Positions 18,917-28,728 of a stretch of 38,973 nt of DNA are shown here, piece after piece (the stretch's first letter is position 1; each line of letters starts with the position of its first letter). Source of the stretch: Kalymmatonema hyalinum WJT4-NPBG1 (GTDB lineage Bacteria > Cyanobacteriota > Cyanobacteriia > Cyanobacteriales > Nostocaceae); contig JAHHIB010000084.1 of assembly GCA_019359075.1 (NCBI GenBank), forward strand, positions 1 through 38,973, in the 5' to 3' direction. The notes under the pieces were generated by a model, which worked only from the letters and a program-made list of their open reading frames with translations, was not told where the DNA came from and did not search any database. The position numbers and the translations under genes are program-made.

Positions 18917-19096
18917 CAGGGTAAGCGCATCTCAAATGCTATTGACAAGCGGATTTAGAGACATCATATTGGAAGAAACAAGCAGAAAGAATAGTCAGCA
19001 TATAATTATTATCCATAGCAGCTCGATTCGATTTTTGGCGATTGCTACGTTTCAAAGGGCGTTGCATAATAGAGGGATGAATTGAGGTCATCTACT

Positions 19097-19783
19097 GTGC
19101 AATGTCCATACTGCGGATCTACGGAAATTCGTAAGAACGGAAAGCGCAGAGGTAAACAAAATCACATTTGCGTATCGTGCGATCGCCAATTTATTGATTT
19201 GTACGATCCGCCGAAAGGATATTCTGAGGAATTGAAGCAAGAATGCTTAAAAATGTAGCTTAACGGTATGGGTTTTCGTGGTATTGAACGAGTTAAAGGA
19301 GTGCATCATACTACTATTATTTATTGGGTCAAACAATTGGGAGATAAACTTCCAGATGCACCTAAAGAAGATGTAATTCCAGAAGTTGGAGAACTTGATG
19401 AATTAGAGACATTTGTTGGCTCAAAAAAAACAAATTTTGGTTATGGACAGCAGTAAATCACTTTACTCAAGGTATTTTAGCCTGGGTTTTGGGAGACCAT
19501 AGTGCCGAAACTTTTGAGCCATTGTGGGAAATTGCACTCACAGTGGAAAAGCTATTTTTATGTGACAGACGGCTGGAAAGTTTACCCAAGTTTTATTCCA
19601 AATGGAGACCAAATTGTTAGTAAAACATATATGACACGAGTTGAAAATGAAAACACAAGGCTTAGACATTATCTGGCACGTCTTCACCGAAAAACTTTAT
19701 GCTATTCCAAGACAGAAGAAATGCTGAGATGCTCAGTTAAATTGTTACTTCACTATTTGAAGTATCAAACTGTACCTACATAA
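19097..19783 (+). pseudogene. IS1-family transposase, decayed
   Basis: The translation follows IS1-type transposases through its length. It starts with zinc-ribbon QCPYCGSTEIRKNGKRRGKQNHICVSC, followed by the helix-turn-helix GFRGIERVKGVHHTTIIYWV, ELDELETFVG, WLWTAVNHFTQGILAWVLGD, and the C-terminal DGWKVYPSF, YMTRVENENTRLRHYLARLHRKTLCYSKTEEML. There are three lesions: an in-frame TAG at 19256-19258, a frameshift at the A8 run 19423-19430, and another frameshift near 19530-19555. The start is probably the GTG at 19097. An AGGTCAtC just upstream and GGTGACCT at about 19802 might be terminal repeat traces, but I could not fix the ends. Confidence 0.85.
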
Positions 19784-19867
19784 ATCATCGTGTTAGAAGC
19801 TGGTGACCTGATAAATTTAGCCTATCATTGCTCTCTCAATTTCTAGATCTTATTCAATCCTTAATCC

Positions 19868-22800
19868 TTAGGTGTTAACGTCAACCAGTTTGTCCGTATT
19901 TTTTTGGACTGACGATCGCGGTTCTTTACGTCCAGACAGATCATACAGCAAGCCCATAAGTGCGGGGACAACAGTGGGAGTCAATATCGTAGAAAATGCC
20001 AGCCCGCCGGTCAGAACAATGCCTAATCCTTGATATAACTCTGAACCTTGACCTGGTAAAACTGCTAGCGGTAACATCCCCAGCACACTAGTTCCGGCAG
20101 ACATGAAAATAGCACGCAGGCGATCATTGGTGGCATTATATAACGATGCATCATAATCTTCACCTGCTTCTTGAAGTTGCAAGGCGCGATCAACCAGCAG
20201 AATGGCGTTGTTGACGACTACACCTGTAAGAATCACAAATCCTAACGCTGTAATCATATCCAGTGCTACATTCATTCCCGGAATTCGGTTAGCAATTACC
20301 AGACTTAATAGTGCGCCACTCATACCCATTGGTACTGTTGCCATAATTACCACTGGGTAGAGGAATGAGCGATACAACGCTACGAGTAACAAGTAAGTAA
20401 TCAAAATCGAAACTGTAAATGCAGTAGCTAATTGAGCAACGGTTGTTGCTAACTGATCTGCTGAACCCGACAGTTCCAGCCGAGAGCCTGTTGGGAGATT
20501 GGCACGCAGAGGAGCCAAAATTTCCTCTTCGGTACGTTCTACTAGTGTACTCAGGGGGGCATTGGGTGCAACAGAGACAGTTAGGCTAATTGATCGCTCC
20601 AAATCGACGTGGTTAATAGTATCGGCTCCAGTTGTTTCACTAACTTCGGCAATATCACCCAGTTGTACTTGTCGTCCCCGCGCATACAGTGGCAATTGGC
20701 GCAATTGTTCTGGAGTTTCGACAGCTGTATTTTGCAGTTCCACTGAGACATCTAGTTCTTCTTTACCATCAATGTAATCGGAGGCAACCCGACCGCCTAA
20801 TGCTGCTTCCACCATTGAACCAACTTCTGCTTCCGAGAGACCCACTTCGGAGATGCGTTCCCGGTTGGGAATAACTTGTAATTCGCCAGCTCCCATCACA
20901 AAGTTAGATCGCACATTCTGCACTCCAGGAATATCCCGCAATTTACCCGTGATTTGCTGCTCCAAATCGCTGATTTGATTCAAGTCTGCGCCTATAATAT
21001 CTACTTCAAATTCCTTACCTGGATCGCGGAAGATGGAAATTCGCGTTGGTATGATAAAGCGGTATCCAGCAAAGTTGCTGCTTTGGGCACGCAAGCGATC
21101 CACCATGTCAGCTAGTCCGGTAGTGGTGGCAAATTCTGGCTTGAGGATCGTCGCGATGCCGCGCAGTGCCCCTGGACGATCAACGTACATGATGCGTTCA
21201 ACTTCTGGTTGCGATCGCAAATATTTCTGTACAGCTTCAGATTGCCGAATCGCTTCTGGTATACTAGTTCCCGGCAATGGTTCCGCCCGCAACACAACTA
21301 AGTTGCGATTTCCTTCAGGTAAATAATCCGCAGGTGGAAGTAGAAAAATACTGGTAACAAGTAAAGCAACAGGAATCGACAGCACGATTAACCTGCGACC
21401 AACACGCCGGCGTCCGAGTGACCAGCTGACAGTAGATGCCAAAAAGTTTTCGAGTTTCCCTTGGAAATGACGGAATACTGCCGAAGTTTTTGCTACTAAG
21501 CGCTCAAACCAATTGCCGCCGCGATATTCACCGCCCTCCATCATTTGTATTGCTTCTGATTGCTTGAGGAACAGTCCAGATAGCATTGGTACTAGGGTCA
21601 ATGCGGCAAACAGCGAGAACACAGAAGAAGCAGAAAGAGCGATCGCCATATCGGCGTAGAGTTGCCCTGCTTCACCCGTTACCATAATCAGCGGCACAAA
21701 CACAACTATGTTAGATAAAGTAGAACCGAGCATCGCGCCCCAGACTTCTTGTGTGCCATCGATTGCTGCCCGGATCGGATTTTTGCCCTGCTGCATGTGG
21801 GTAAAGACATTCTCAATCACGACAATTGAGTTATCCACGACCATACCCACAGAAAACGCTAATCCTGCCAAACTGATAATGTTCAATGTCCGTCCTAGTG
21901 CAGACATGACAATGAACACAGCAATTGTGCCAATAGGAATGGTGATGGCGACTACAGCAACCGTTCGCATCGAACCCAAGAATAGCAATAAAACGATGAT
22001 TGCCAGTAATGCTCCACTAATCAAGTTCTCCTGCACGAACGTTATAGATTGATTGATGTACTGGCTTTCGTCGTAGTTGTAAACAAAAAGAATGCCCTGG
22101 TTTTCCCTGTCGAACTCAGTTTGGAGTGCGGCAATTTCGGCTCGGATGCCCTTAGCAACCTCTGGCACATTCGCCCCAATTTGACGAATCACACCGATTG
22201 CTACCCCAGGTTTACCGTTGAACATCAATGCACTATCTTGCGGTTTGCGCCCCATTTGCACCTGTGCCACATCCCGCAAGTAAACTGTGCCCGACCCGTC
22301 ACGCCGCAGTACAAAGCCTTCAATTTGCGATAGATCTTGCGATCGGCTGACTGTGCGGACTCGATATTCCCGCCGTCCTAAAATTAATGGCCCACCCCGG
22401 ATATCGCGGTTGTTTTCTTGAAGTACCCGCACCACATCACCAATAGTAAGGTTGCGATCGGACAATGCTTGCGGATTGACCTTTACCTCCACTTCCCGCT
22501 CTTGCCCACCCACTAATAGAAATTGTCCAGTTCCCTCAATTCGCCGCAAGCGCGGAATCACTACCTCATCTGCTAAATCTCGATAGCGGTCTGCATTTGG
22601 CTGAAATCCTTCCTTAGTGTCAAACGGAATCCACATCATTGGGGAACTATTGCCACCCACCAGTTCTACATTCGACTCTTGTGCTTCTGGAGGCAAGCTT
22701 TCCACCTGCTGCAAGCGGTTCAATACATCTACCATCCGCTCTTTGACGTTAGCATCTTGAGCAAATTCCAGCGTGATAGTGCTGCGTCCCGTCCGAGAGG

Positions 22801-23047
22801 TACTGCTGATTTCCTGGACGCCCAGCACTTCTTCCATTTGTTCTTCAATTGGGCGCGTAATCAGGTCTTCTACTTCCGTAGGCCCTGCTCCAGGATAAGT
22901 AGTGGTGATGGTAATTTCCGGGCGATCGCCCCCTGGTTGCAATTCCAAGGGCAACCTCAGTAACGAGAACACCCCAAACATGGCTACCAAGCAAAATAAG
23001 ACAAAGGTGCCATGTCGCCAACGAACAGCAGTTTCAATAAAGTTCAT
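19868..23047 (-). CDS. RND-family efflux pump inner-membrane transporter
   Basis: A 1059-residue RND transporter of the AcrB-like (HAE1) type, driven by the proton gradient across the cytoplasmic membrane, exporting drugs, lipids or other amphiphiles through a periplasmic route. It shows the twofold layout: TM1 (FVLFCLVAMFGVFSLL) and a large periplasmic loop (TITTTYPGAGPTEVEDLITRPIEE), then TM2-6 with GMVVDNSIVVIENV, TM7 and a second loop, then TM8-12 with TGVVVNNAILLVDRA. In TM4 the first relay Asp is present and the second position is Asn (VDNS), common in this subgroup. The adaptor gene at 23200 lies upstream in the same direction, so the two form an operon. No TolC-type gene is next to them. 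Confidence 0.95.
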   Translation of the reverse strand: MNFIETAVRWRHGTFVLFCLVAMFGVFSLLRLPLELQPGGDRPEITITTTYPGAGPTEVEDLITRPIEEQMEEVLGVQEISSTSRTGRSTITLEFAQDANVKERMVDVLNRLQQVESLPPEAQESNVELVGGNSSPMMWIPFDTKEGFQPNADRYRDLADEVVIPRLRRIEGTGQFLLVGGQEREVEVKVNPQALSDRNLTIGDVVRVLQENNRDIRGGPLILGRREYRVRTVSRSQDLSQIEGFVLRRDGSGTVYLRDVAQVQMGRKPQDSALMFNGKPGVAIGVIRQIGANVPEVAKGIRAEIAALQTEFDRENQGILFVYNYDESQYINQSITFVQENLISGALLAIIVLLLFLGSMRTVAVVAITIPIGTIAVFIVMSALGRTLNIISLAGLAFSVGMVVDNSIVVIENVFTHMQQGKNPIRAAIDGTQEVWGAMLGSTLSNIVVFVPLIMVTGEAGQLYADMAIALSASSVFSLFAALTLVPMLSGLFLKQSEAIQMMEGGEYRGGNWFERLVAKTSAVFRHFQGKLENFLASTVSWSLGRRRVGRRLIVLSIPVALLVTSIFLLPPADYLPEGNRNLVVLRAEPLPGTSIPEAIRQSEAVQKYLRSQPEVERIMYVDRPGALRGIATILKPEFATTTGLADMVDRLRAQSSNFAGYRFIIPTRISIFRDPGKEFEVDIIGADLNQISDLEQQITGKLRDIPGVQNVRSNFVMGAGELQVIPNRERISEVGLSEAEVGSMVEAALGGRVASDYIDGKEELDVSVELQNTAVETPEQLRQLPLYARGRQVQLGDIAEVSETTGADTINHVDLERSISLTVSVAPNAPLSTLVERTEEEILAPLRANLPTGSRLELSGSADQLATTVAQLATAFTVSILITYLLLVALYRSFLYPVVIMATVPMGMSGALLSLVIANRIPGMNVALDMITALGFVILTGVVVNNAILLVDRALQLQEAGEDYDASLYNATNDRLRAIFMSAGTSVLGMLPLAVLPGQGSELYQGLGIVLTGGLAFSTILTPTVVPALMGLLYDLSGRKEPRSSVQKNTDKLVDVNT

Positions 23048-23098
23048 AATTAAAATTGTGAGTTAGGACTCAAAAGTGTCTTTGGTAAAATGTTAGGA

Positions 23099-23139
23099 AA
23101 GGGTTAAAGGAAAAAGGAAGATTTTTGCCTTTGACCCTT
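23099..23139. other. hairpin between the two efflux genes
   Basis: AAGGGTTAAAGG (23099-23110) pairs with CCTTTGACCCTT (23128-23139) with one mismatch. It lies in the 152-bp gap inside the adaptor-transporter operon and could set the ratio of the two products by partial termination or RNA processing. Confidence 0.4.
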
Positions 23140-23199
23140 CCCCTTGACCCATCTTCTGCAAAGAAGTCTATTACCTCGTTCCCAGTCTGCGACTAGCAC

Positions 23200-24549
23200 T
23201 CAAATACCACTAACTGTCTTCACAGGCGCACCATCTTGCAACCCATCACCGCCACGCAGCACAATGGGTTGACCGCCGCGTAAGGTGGGATGGTAAATTG
23301 CAACATTTTTACCCATATCAGCAACCATTTCTACTTGAATTTGCCTAGCTTTGCCATCAGCAACCGTAAAGACAAGCCACTGATTTTGGCGTCTTGTTAC
23401 TGCATCGCGTGATATAACAAAGCTAGACCGATTCGAGGGCATATTCAGGTTACCTGCGATCGCCATTCCCGGTAACAAACCTGGTGGCGGGTTGTTGATT
23501 TGGACGCGGACGCGCTGGCGACGAGAAGCAGCATCGGCTGAGGGAACCACACCGGTGATGGTGGCTCGTTGTTTCCATTGCGGTAGGGCACGAGTCGTGA
23601 GATCAATTGTCATGCCGGGAGTAACTTGGCTGCTCAATTCTTCGGGTAACTCCAAAAAAATATCGAAGCGATCGCCTGCTACTAAAGTCACAATTTGACC
23701 AGAACTTTGCACCAAATCACCATTACTAACATGCCGAGTCTGCACCACACCCGCTTCCGATGCCACAATGCGAGTGCGCTGCTGTGCCAGTTCTGCTTGA
23801 GCTAGGGTGGCTCTAGCTGCTTCTACGTTTGCCCGTTGAGCGGCGATTTCTTCTCGAATCGGCCCAGCTTTGGCTTCAGCAAACTGGGCTTCAGCTTCTA
23901 ACCGTTCTCCCTGGATGTTATCCAATTGTGTTTGAGCTTCCACGAGTAATCTTTGAGACAGAGCACCTTGTTTAACAAGATCGCTGGTGCGCTTCAGGTT
24001 ATCCCGTGCTTCCAGCTCTCGGGCCTTGGCAGATGTGACTGTTGCTTGACGTTGAGCAATAATTTCTGGACGAGTACCTACTTCCAAGCGTGCCAAATTG
24101 CTACGCTGCTGAGCTAGTTGTGCCCGTGCTTGGGAGATTGCTAATTGCTGATCGGAGTCGTCTAGGATAGCGATCGTCATTCCTGCCTTGACGCGATCGC
24201 CCGATTGCACCAAGATTTTCTCAACAATCCCATTAGTTTGAGCGCGGAGTGTTGACTGCTGACTGGCTTCCACCTGTCCTAAAAGCTGCACACTTTTTGT
24301 AGCACTTCCAGTTGCCAGGGCGATCGTTTCAATCGCTTTTGGAGTTGGTGCTTTCTGCTGTTGGGCAACAGAGGGACGTGGTGCGCCACCAGGAGCGAGT
24401 ATTCGCCAAAGGATAATGCCACCAGTTGCCAGAAATAGGATCAGCAAACTCCAGAACCAGGGTTTGCGAGAACGAGTAGGCGCTTCAGACGGCGCAGAAC
24501 TGTCTAACTGGGTTTCAACGGTTGAAGCTTGGTCTTCAGAAGTATCCAT
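23200..24549 (-). CDS. RND efflux periplasmic adaptor (membrane fusion protein)
   Basis: This 449-residue HlyD/AcrA-type adaptor links the inner-membrane RND pump to an outer-membrane channel. It has a short cytosolic N-terminus, one membrane segment (about 33-50, FWSLLILFLATGGIILW), and a lipoyl/barrel-sandwich half-motif (LRAQTNGIVEKILVQSGDRV). A long alpha-helical hairpin rich in Ala, Gln and Glu (about 130-255) is followed by the second lipoyl half (IVASEAGVVQTRHVSNGDLVQ), a beta-barrel (FDIFLELPEELSSQV ... RVRVQINNPPPGLLPGMAIAGNL) and a membrane-proximal domain. No lipobox is visible, so it is anchored by the helix. It is the first gene of the operon with the transporter at 19868. Confidence 0.93.
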   Translation of the reverse strand: MDTSEDQASTVETQLDSSAPSEAPTRSRKPWFWSLLILFLATGGIILWRILAPGGAPRPSVAQQQKAPTPKAIETIALATGSATKSVQLLGQVEASQQSTLRAQTNGIVEKILVQSGDRVKAGMTIAILDDSDQQLAISQARAQLAQQRSNLARLEVGTRPEIIAQRQATVTSAKARELEARDNLKRTSDLVKQGALSQRLLVEAQTQLDNIQGERLEAEAQFAEAKAGPIREEIAAQRANVEAARATLAQAELAQQRTRIVASEAGVVQTRHVSNGDLVQSSGQIVTLVAGDRFDIFLELPEELSSQVTPGMTIDLTTRALPQWKQRATITGVVPSADAASRRQRVRVQINNPPPGLLPGMAIAGNLNMPSNRSSFVISRDAVTRRQNQWLVFTVADGKARQIQVEMVADMGKNVAIYHPTLRGGQPIVLRGGDGLQDGAPVKTVSGI

Positions 24550-24593
24550 AATGGTTGATGGTAGCTACTGAAAGCTGAGGGTTAATTGTTAAC

Positions 24594-24629
24594 GGTTGAC
24601 AGTGGACAATGAACTGTCAACTGTCAACC
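24594..24629. repeat. heptad palindrome upstream of the efflux operon
   Basis: GGTTGACAGT (24594-24603) pairs with ACTGTCAACC (24620-24629). The interior contains further CTGTCAA heptads, and TCAACGGTCAATTTTTT follows. It is 45-80 bp upstream of the adaptor start. A smaller hairpin, ACCGAA/TTCGGT (24728-24742), lies further upstream and could be an operator; no regulator gene is adjacent. Confidence 0.55.
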
Positions 24630-24833
24630 ATCAACGGTCAATTTTTTAACTAAATTTAAATAATGTAACTTTTTTACAGTTTATTGGAAAATTATGACAA
24701 AAAAATGTCAGATGTAATGACAGTAGACCGAAAAGTTCGGTGAGCGCTCTGTGTTCGATACCTGTAAGCCCGATTATTGTTTAAAAAACGTATAGTACAG
24801 TGTAAAATCTCTAACTTGTAGTTGTTCGGGAAA

Positions 24834-25162
24834 TTATTCGATTTCTCTCCCTTTGCGATCGCGGGTTTTGAGAAAAATAATGCGGTTTAAATACAATATA
24901 CGCTGTTGAAAACATCTACCGCCGACTTGTCCTAACAGCTTTGGCAACATGTTTCTTTCATCAAAGGTCACTTTATCGAAGGTTTTGGTATTTCCAGTAT
25001 CTAGTTGCAATGCTACGGCTTTTGCCCCGATTAATTCGATTTGGGCCACGACTTTTGTAACTTCCTCAGCATTGCTATGGTAGGTCACAATAACATCGAC
25101 CCCTTTTTTAGCAAGGTTCAAGACAGTACTTTTGCCCAGTCCTCGGTTCGATCCAGTTACTA
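24834..25162 (-). pseudogene. short-chain dehydrogenase remnant, split by IS630
   Basis: The reading frame starts inside the IS terminal repeat and continues LVTGSNRGLGKSTVLNLAKKGVDVIVTYHSNAEEV ... ALQLDTGNTKTFD. This is the NAD(P)-binding half (TGxxxGxG) of a short-chain dehydrogenase/reductase. Its first codons lie on the far side of the IS: ATG at 26496-26494, then CAG; joining across one TA restores MQLVTGSNRGLG in frame. After about 60 residues the SDR similarity stops (FDKV, then FDERNMLPKLLGQVGG) and the Tyr-x3-Lys catalytic part is missing, so the gene was also lost at its 3' side. Confidence 0.75.
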
Positions 25163-25191
25163 GTACAGCACGGCGTAAGTAAAGCACCCAT
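25163..25191 (+). repeat. left terminal inverted repeat of IS630-type element
   Basis: A 29-bp repeat identical in inverse to 26459-26487 and to the solo end at 18860. It begins GTACAGCACGGCG and ends AAAGCACCCAT. Confidence 0.85.
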
Positions 25192-25251
25192 ATTATGGGA
25201 CACTGGAGTTAACTGAGATAAATTGCTGTAAGAGCGCAAAGGAAGGAGAAC

Positions 25252-26459
25252 GTGGCACGATTAGCTCCAAAATCATTGGCTCTAAGTGAGTGCGATCGCC
25301 AAGAGTTAGAAAAGTTGCTTAATCGGCGTAGTACACCACAACAAATAGCGCTCCGAGCAAAAATAATCTTACTGGCAGATAAAGGGAACAATAATCGTGA
25401 GATTGAACGAGAACTGAACATCAGCCGATTCATGGCTCGCAGATGGCGCAATCGGTGGTTGGAGTTAAGCAAGCGTTCGATTGCAGTCATTGAACGATTA
25501 GAGGATCAAGAGCGCAGGGGTAAGCCAGCAAAATTTAGCATCGAGCAAGTAGTAGAATTATTTGCACTTGCTTGTTCCGACGCTGAGGATTACGGACGAC
25601 CCATCAGTGATTGGACAGCAAGGGAATTAGCAGAACAAATGGTTCAACAGGGTATTGTCGAAAGTATATCTCCACGTCATGTGGGACGGTTATTAGAAGA
25701 AGCTCAAATCAAGCCACACGCCTAGCCGCTACTGGTTAACCCCCCCCTGTGGATAACGAATTTGATGTCAAAGCCCAAAACATTTCCAATCTATACATCA
25801 CAGCAATTGAACGTGCACTCGCCAGGGAACGAACAGTGTGTATTGATGAAATGACAGGTATTCAAGCAATCGAGCGTAAAGAAAAAGACCTGCCATTACG
25901 ACCAGGTAAAGTTAAACGACGAGAAGCGCGAGTATATCCGTCATGGCACACAGGCATTAATCGCTAACTTTGATGTCGTCACAGGTCAAATTATCCATCC
26001 GACTTGTGGAAACACCCGAACAGAACAAGATTTTGCCCAAAACATTCGTAAAATAATTGAGAGTGACCCTGATGCCAAAAAATGGAATCTAATAATGGAT
26101 TGTCTCAATACCCATCAGTCTGAATATGAGCGTTCGTTTTGTAGCTGAACTTGAAGGATTAGAAATTAATTTGGGTATTAAAGGTGAATCAGGCATACTT
26201 CAATCAATGAAAACACGGGCAGCTTTTTTAAGTGACCCAACACAACGAAAGAGTTTTCCATTACACCCCTAAGCATTCCTCTTGGCTTAATCAAATTGAA
26301 ATATGGTTTAGCATTCTTGTCCGTAAACTACTCAAACGTGGGAATTTTGTCAGTACAAATCACCTCAAGACTCGAATCTTAGATTTTATTGATTACTTTA
26401 ATCGCACTATGGCAAAACCATTCAAGTGGACTTATAAGGCTAAAGTATTAGCGGTTTAA
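25252..26459 (+). pseudogene. IS630-family transposase, multiply frameshifted
   Basis: All parts of an IS630/Tc1-type transposase are present but in different frames. The N-terminal helix-turn-helix region (25252-25725, NREIERELNISRFMARRWRNRW) is followed by the first catalytic Asp in CIDEMTGIQ (frame from 25749), the second Asp in MDCLNTHQSE (about 26097) and the Glu in SWLNQIEIWFSILVRKLL (frame from 26232 to the stop at 26459). Frame changes occur near 25722, at the C8 run 25740-25747, near 25925, near 26130 and near 26240. The usual DN after the second motif is DC here. The product is surely not made as one protein. Confidence 0.85.
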
Positions 26460-26487
26460 TGGGTGCTTTACTTACGCCGTGCTGTAC
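26459..26487 (-). repeat. right terminal inverted repeat of IS630-type element
   Basis: Perfect inverse of 25163-25191. It overlaps the end of the transposase reading frame (last codons ...AV, stop), so the terminal repeat starts at the stop codon. Confidence 0.85.
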
Positions 26488-26581
26488 TAGCTGCATATTA
26501 GATGAGTGATAATGTGCATACTTGTTAAACCTTATTTAAAATTTAGTAAAATAAATTACATACTGTCTGAAGTGACAAAAC

Positions 26582-26650
26582 AGGAGGCTAGATGTTACTT
26601 GCATGAATATTTTTTACCGTCAAAGCAAAATCCTTGATGAGAATATTAAC
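26582..26650 (+). other. two overlapping mini reading frames before the glutaminase gene
   Basis: A strong ribosome-binding site (CAGGAGG, 26581-26587) precedes ATG 26592, which opens only MLLA and stops in TGA overlapping the next ATG. That second ATG (about 26603) opens a 16-codon frame (MNIFYRQSKILDENIN). The glutaminase start at 26737 itself has no ribosome-binding site. These could be an upstream leader or chance. Confidence 0.25.
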
Positions 26651-26736
26651 TAGATTTGCTTATGCAAATCGAATACATCAAAATTTGTCAAGTATAGAAG
26701 AAAAAGCGTAATTTTTCACACCCAACTGTCAGCTTC

Positions 26737-27699
26737 ATGGCAAAGCAAGAAGATTCACAATTTCAATCTTTTGTTGAGGACTTGCATTCAAAGTACCAGT
26801 CCTTAAGCGATGGAACTGTAGCAAACTACATTCCTGAACTAGCAAAAGTCAATCCAGACTTGTTCAGCATTTGCATCGCTACCGTCAATGGCGACGTTTA
26901 CGAAGTTGGGGACTACAATCAGCTATTTACGATTCAATCGATTTCCAAAGTGTTTGTTTACGGACTGGCGCTTGAGGATCATGGACGAGATTACCTTTTG
27001 ACAAGAGTAGGCGTAGAACCGACAGGGGACGCATTTAACGCAATTGTCCTTGATGAGAAATCAAAGCGACCATACAACCCAATGGTCAATGCAGGAGCTA
27101 TAGCAACTACCAGCTTAATCAAAGGGTCGGATGTAACTGAACGTCTCAACCAGATGCTGGATATGTTCCAACGATACACTGGACACAATGTGTTCGTTGA
27201 TATTTCAGTATTTACCTCAGAACGCCTCACAGGACATCGTAACCGGGCAATGGCGCACTTAATGCTCAATTTTGGCATGATTGACCAAAATATTGATGAA
27301 GCGCTAGACCTTTACTTCCAGCAGTGTTCTGTCATGGTGAATTGCCATGATTTAGCAGTGATGGCGGCTACCTTGGCGAACAAAGGTATCAACCCGATTA
27401 CAGGAAAACAAGCCGTGGATAGCGGTTACGTTAAAGACATTCTGAGTGTAATGTACACCTGCGGAATGTATAATTTTGCAGGAGAATGGGCATATAAGGT
27501 TGGTATTCCGGCAAAAAGTGGAATTTCTGGCGGAATTATTGCTGTAATACCAGATAAGATGGGAATTGGAGTGTTTTCTCCACTACTCGATTCACGCGGT
27601 AATAGTGTTCGAGGAGTTAAGGTTTGTGAAGAGCTTTCGCAGCAGTTTGGTTTACATTTGTTCGAGTGTGCAAGCAATAGGTTAAATTTTGGTATTTAG
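26737..27699 (+). CDS. glsA: glutaminase
   Basis: It hydrolyses L-glutamine to glutamate and ammonia in the cytosol. The protein has 320 residues, within the normal 300-330 range of the serine-dependent glutaminase family, which shares the beta-lactamase fold. The nucleophile motif S-x-x-K is Ser68-Lys71 in [10 protein letters not shown]. Other family segments are [63 protein letters not shown], and the late [30 protein letters not shown]. The ATG at 26737 gives a full N-terminus, although no good ribosome-binding site precedes it. No nitrogen-control (NtcA) site is evident upstream. Confidence 0.95.
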   Translation: MAKQEDSQFQSFVEDLHSKYQSLSDGTVANYIPELAKVNPDLFSICIATVNGDVYEVGDYNQLFTIQSISKVFVYGLALEDHGRDYLLTRVGVEPTGDAFNAIVLDEKSKRPYNPMVNAGAIATTSLIKGSDVTERLNQMLDMFQRYTGHNVFVDISVFTSERLTGHRNRAMAHLMLNFGMIDQNIDEALDLYFQQCSVMVNCHDLAVMAATLANKGINPITGKQAVDSGYVKDILSVMYTCGMYNFAGEWAYKVGIPAKSGISGGIIAVIPDKMGIGVFSPLLDSRGNSVRGVKVCEELSQQFGLHLFECASNRLNFGI

Positions 27700-27713
27700 C
27701 ATATAAGGAAAAT

Positions 27714-27799
27714 GCGATGGCGCTTTTCTCGCGCTTTAGTGCGATCGCATTCCGTGCCCGCCTGCGGCGATGGCGCTTTTCTCCCGCTTCGCGATCGCC
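27714..27799. repeat. two tandem HIP1-bounded repeat units
   Basis: Unit 1 (27714-27748) and unit 2 (27767-27799) share GCGATGGCGCTTTTCTC and both end in GCGATCGC. They begin 15 bp after the glutaminase stop. The remaining spacer to 28293 (about 490 bp) contains no gene and no other clear structure. Confidence 0.7.
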
Positions 27800-28293
27800 A
27801 CTCTAGTTTTTTAGATGATGCTGGTATCAGGTTTTTAGAATAGTGAAAAAATAATCATTTCCTTGCGTTTTAGCAAAGACAGGCTATCCGTACATTTCTC
27901 GTTGTTTGTTACTGACAGCCCTCTTTGGAGTCCTATGGTAGTGTAATAAGAAGTAAAAGGCTGACTGGTGTAGGGCGCACCTGAAAAACGCTTCGCTCGC
28001 TCCATCCAACCGCACAGCTTTATAAAGATTAGAGCTATCTGTGAGCAACTGAATGTTTGGAACCGCTTAAATTAAGCTTTTCCAACCGTCTCAATATTAA
28101 CCAACCACTAAAATCCTCAAATGACTTAAGGGTTTTGTGGAAATGGCAGATGCTTCACAGGAAATAAGACTAGTGCTTTTAAAGCTTGATTTCATCACTC
28201 ATCAATTTAAACGCCCACTGAGTAGCTAGTTCGTACCTAGCTCCCAGTAGGACTTCCCCCTAATTGAGTAAGCAATGAGGAGACGATATTATC
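27800..28293. other. spacer without a gene
   Basis: I see no supported frame here. A GAGGAG ribosome-binding site (about 28277-28282) marks the start of the next gene at its right end. Confidence 0.5.
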
Positions 28294-28728
28294 GTGTCAA
28301 ACGATTCTGAAAATTTTCATCCCGAGGACGATATAGATGATTTTCAGCCTTTAGAAGGGTTACGGGTACTTGTCGTCGATGATGATGCCGATAACTGTAA
28401 TTTAATCGCTTTTATTCTTGAAAGCGCTGGCGTCGAAGTGATGATGGCAGCATCGGCAGTAGAAGCGCTACAGGTTATAGGACAATTTGAACCAAATCTC
28501 TTGATTAGTGATATCGCTATGCCAGAGGTTGACGGCTTTTCCTTAATTCGCAGAGTCAGAACGTTTGATCCTCCCCTGGGAGCGATTCGGGCGATCGCTG
28601 TAACGGCTATGGACATACAAGAAGGACGTGATCTCGCTTTCATGTCTGGGTTTGAAGCTTACCTGATGAAGCCTGTAGAACCAAGAGAATTAATCACAGA
28701 AATAATAAAGTTAATAGACTTAGCTTGA
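28294..28728 (+). CDS. single-domain response regulator (CheY-like receiver)
   Basis: A 144-residue receiver domain with no output domain. The acidic pocket is VVDDDADN (about 28-35), the phosphoacceptor is Asp73 in LLISDIAMPEVDG, and the switch residues are Thr104 (AVTAMD) and Lys126 (AYLMKPVEP). Such proteins relay phosphate from hybrid sensor kinases, often to another protein. A 20-residue acidic N-terminal extension (SENFHPEDDIDDFQPLEG) precedes the domain. The start is GTG at 28294, with GAGGAG about 11 bases upstream. No kinase gene is adjacent, so the partner is unknown. Confidence 0.93.
   Translation: MSNDSENFHPEDDIDDFQPLEGLRVLVVDDDADNCNLIAFILESAGVEVMMAASAVEALQVIGQFEPNLLISDIAMPEVDGFSLIRRVRTFDPPLGAIRAIAVTAMDIQEGRDLAFMSGFEAYLMKPVEPRELITEIIKLIDLA

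Larger units (their letters stand above)
25163..26487 (+). mobile_element. IS630-family insertion sequence
   Basis: The element is 1325 bp, with perfect 29-bp terminal inverted repeats (25163-25191 and 26459-26487) starting GTACAGCACGGCG. It is flanked on both sides by TA within CTA...TAG, as expected for IS630 insertion at TA in CTAG with TA duplication. The transposase inside is multiply frameshifted. It sits between the first codons of a short-chain dehydrogenase gene and the rest of that gene. An alternative boundary three bases further in (TA-flanked, starting CAGCACGG) also keeps the target frame. Confidence 0.85.

Noticed and set aside
24740-24790. tRNA-like stretch with GTTCGATACC
   Set aside because: No acceptor or anticodon stems could be built around it.
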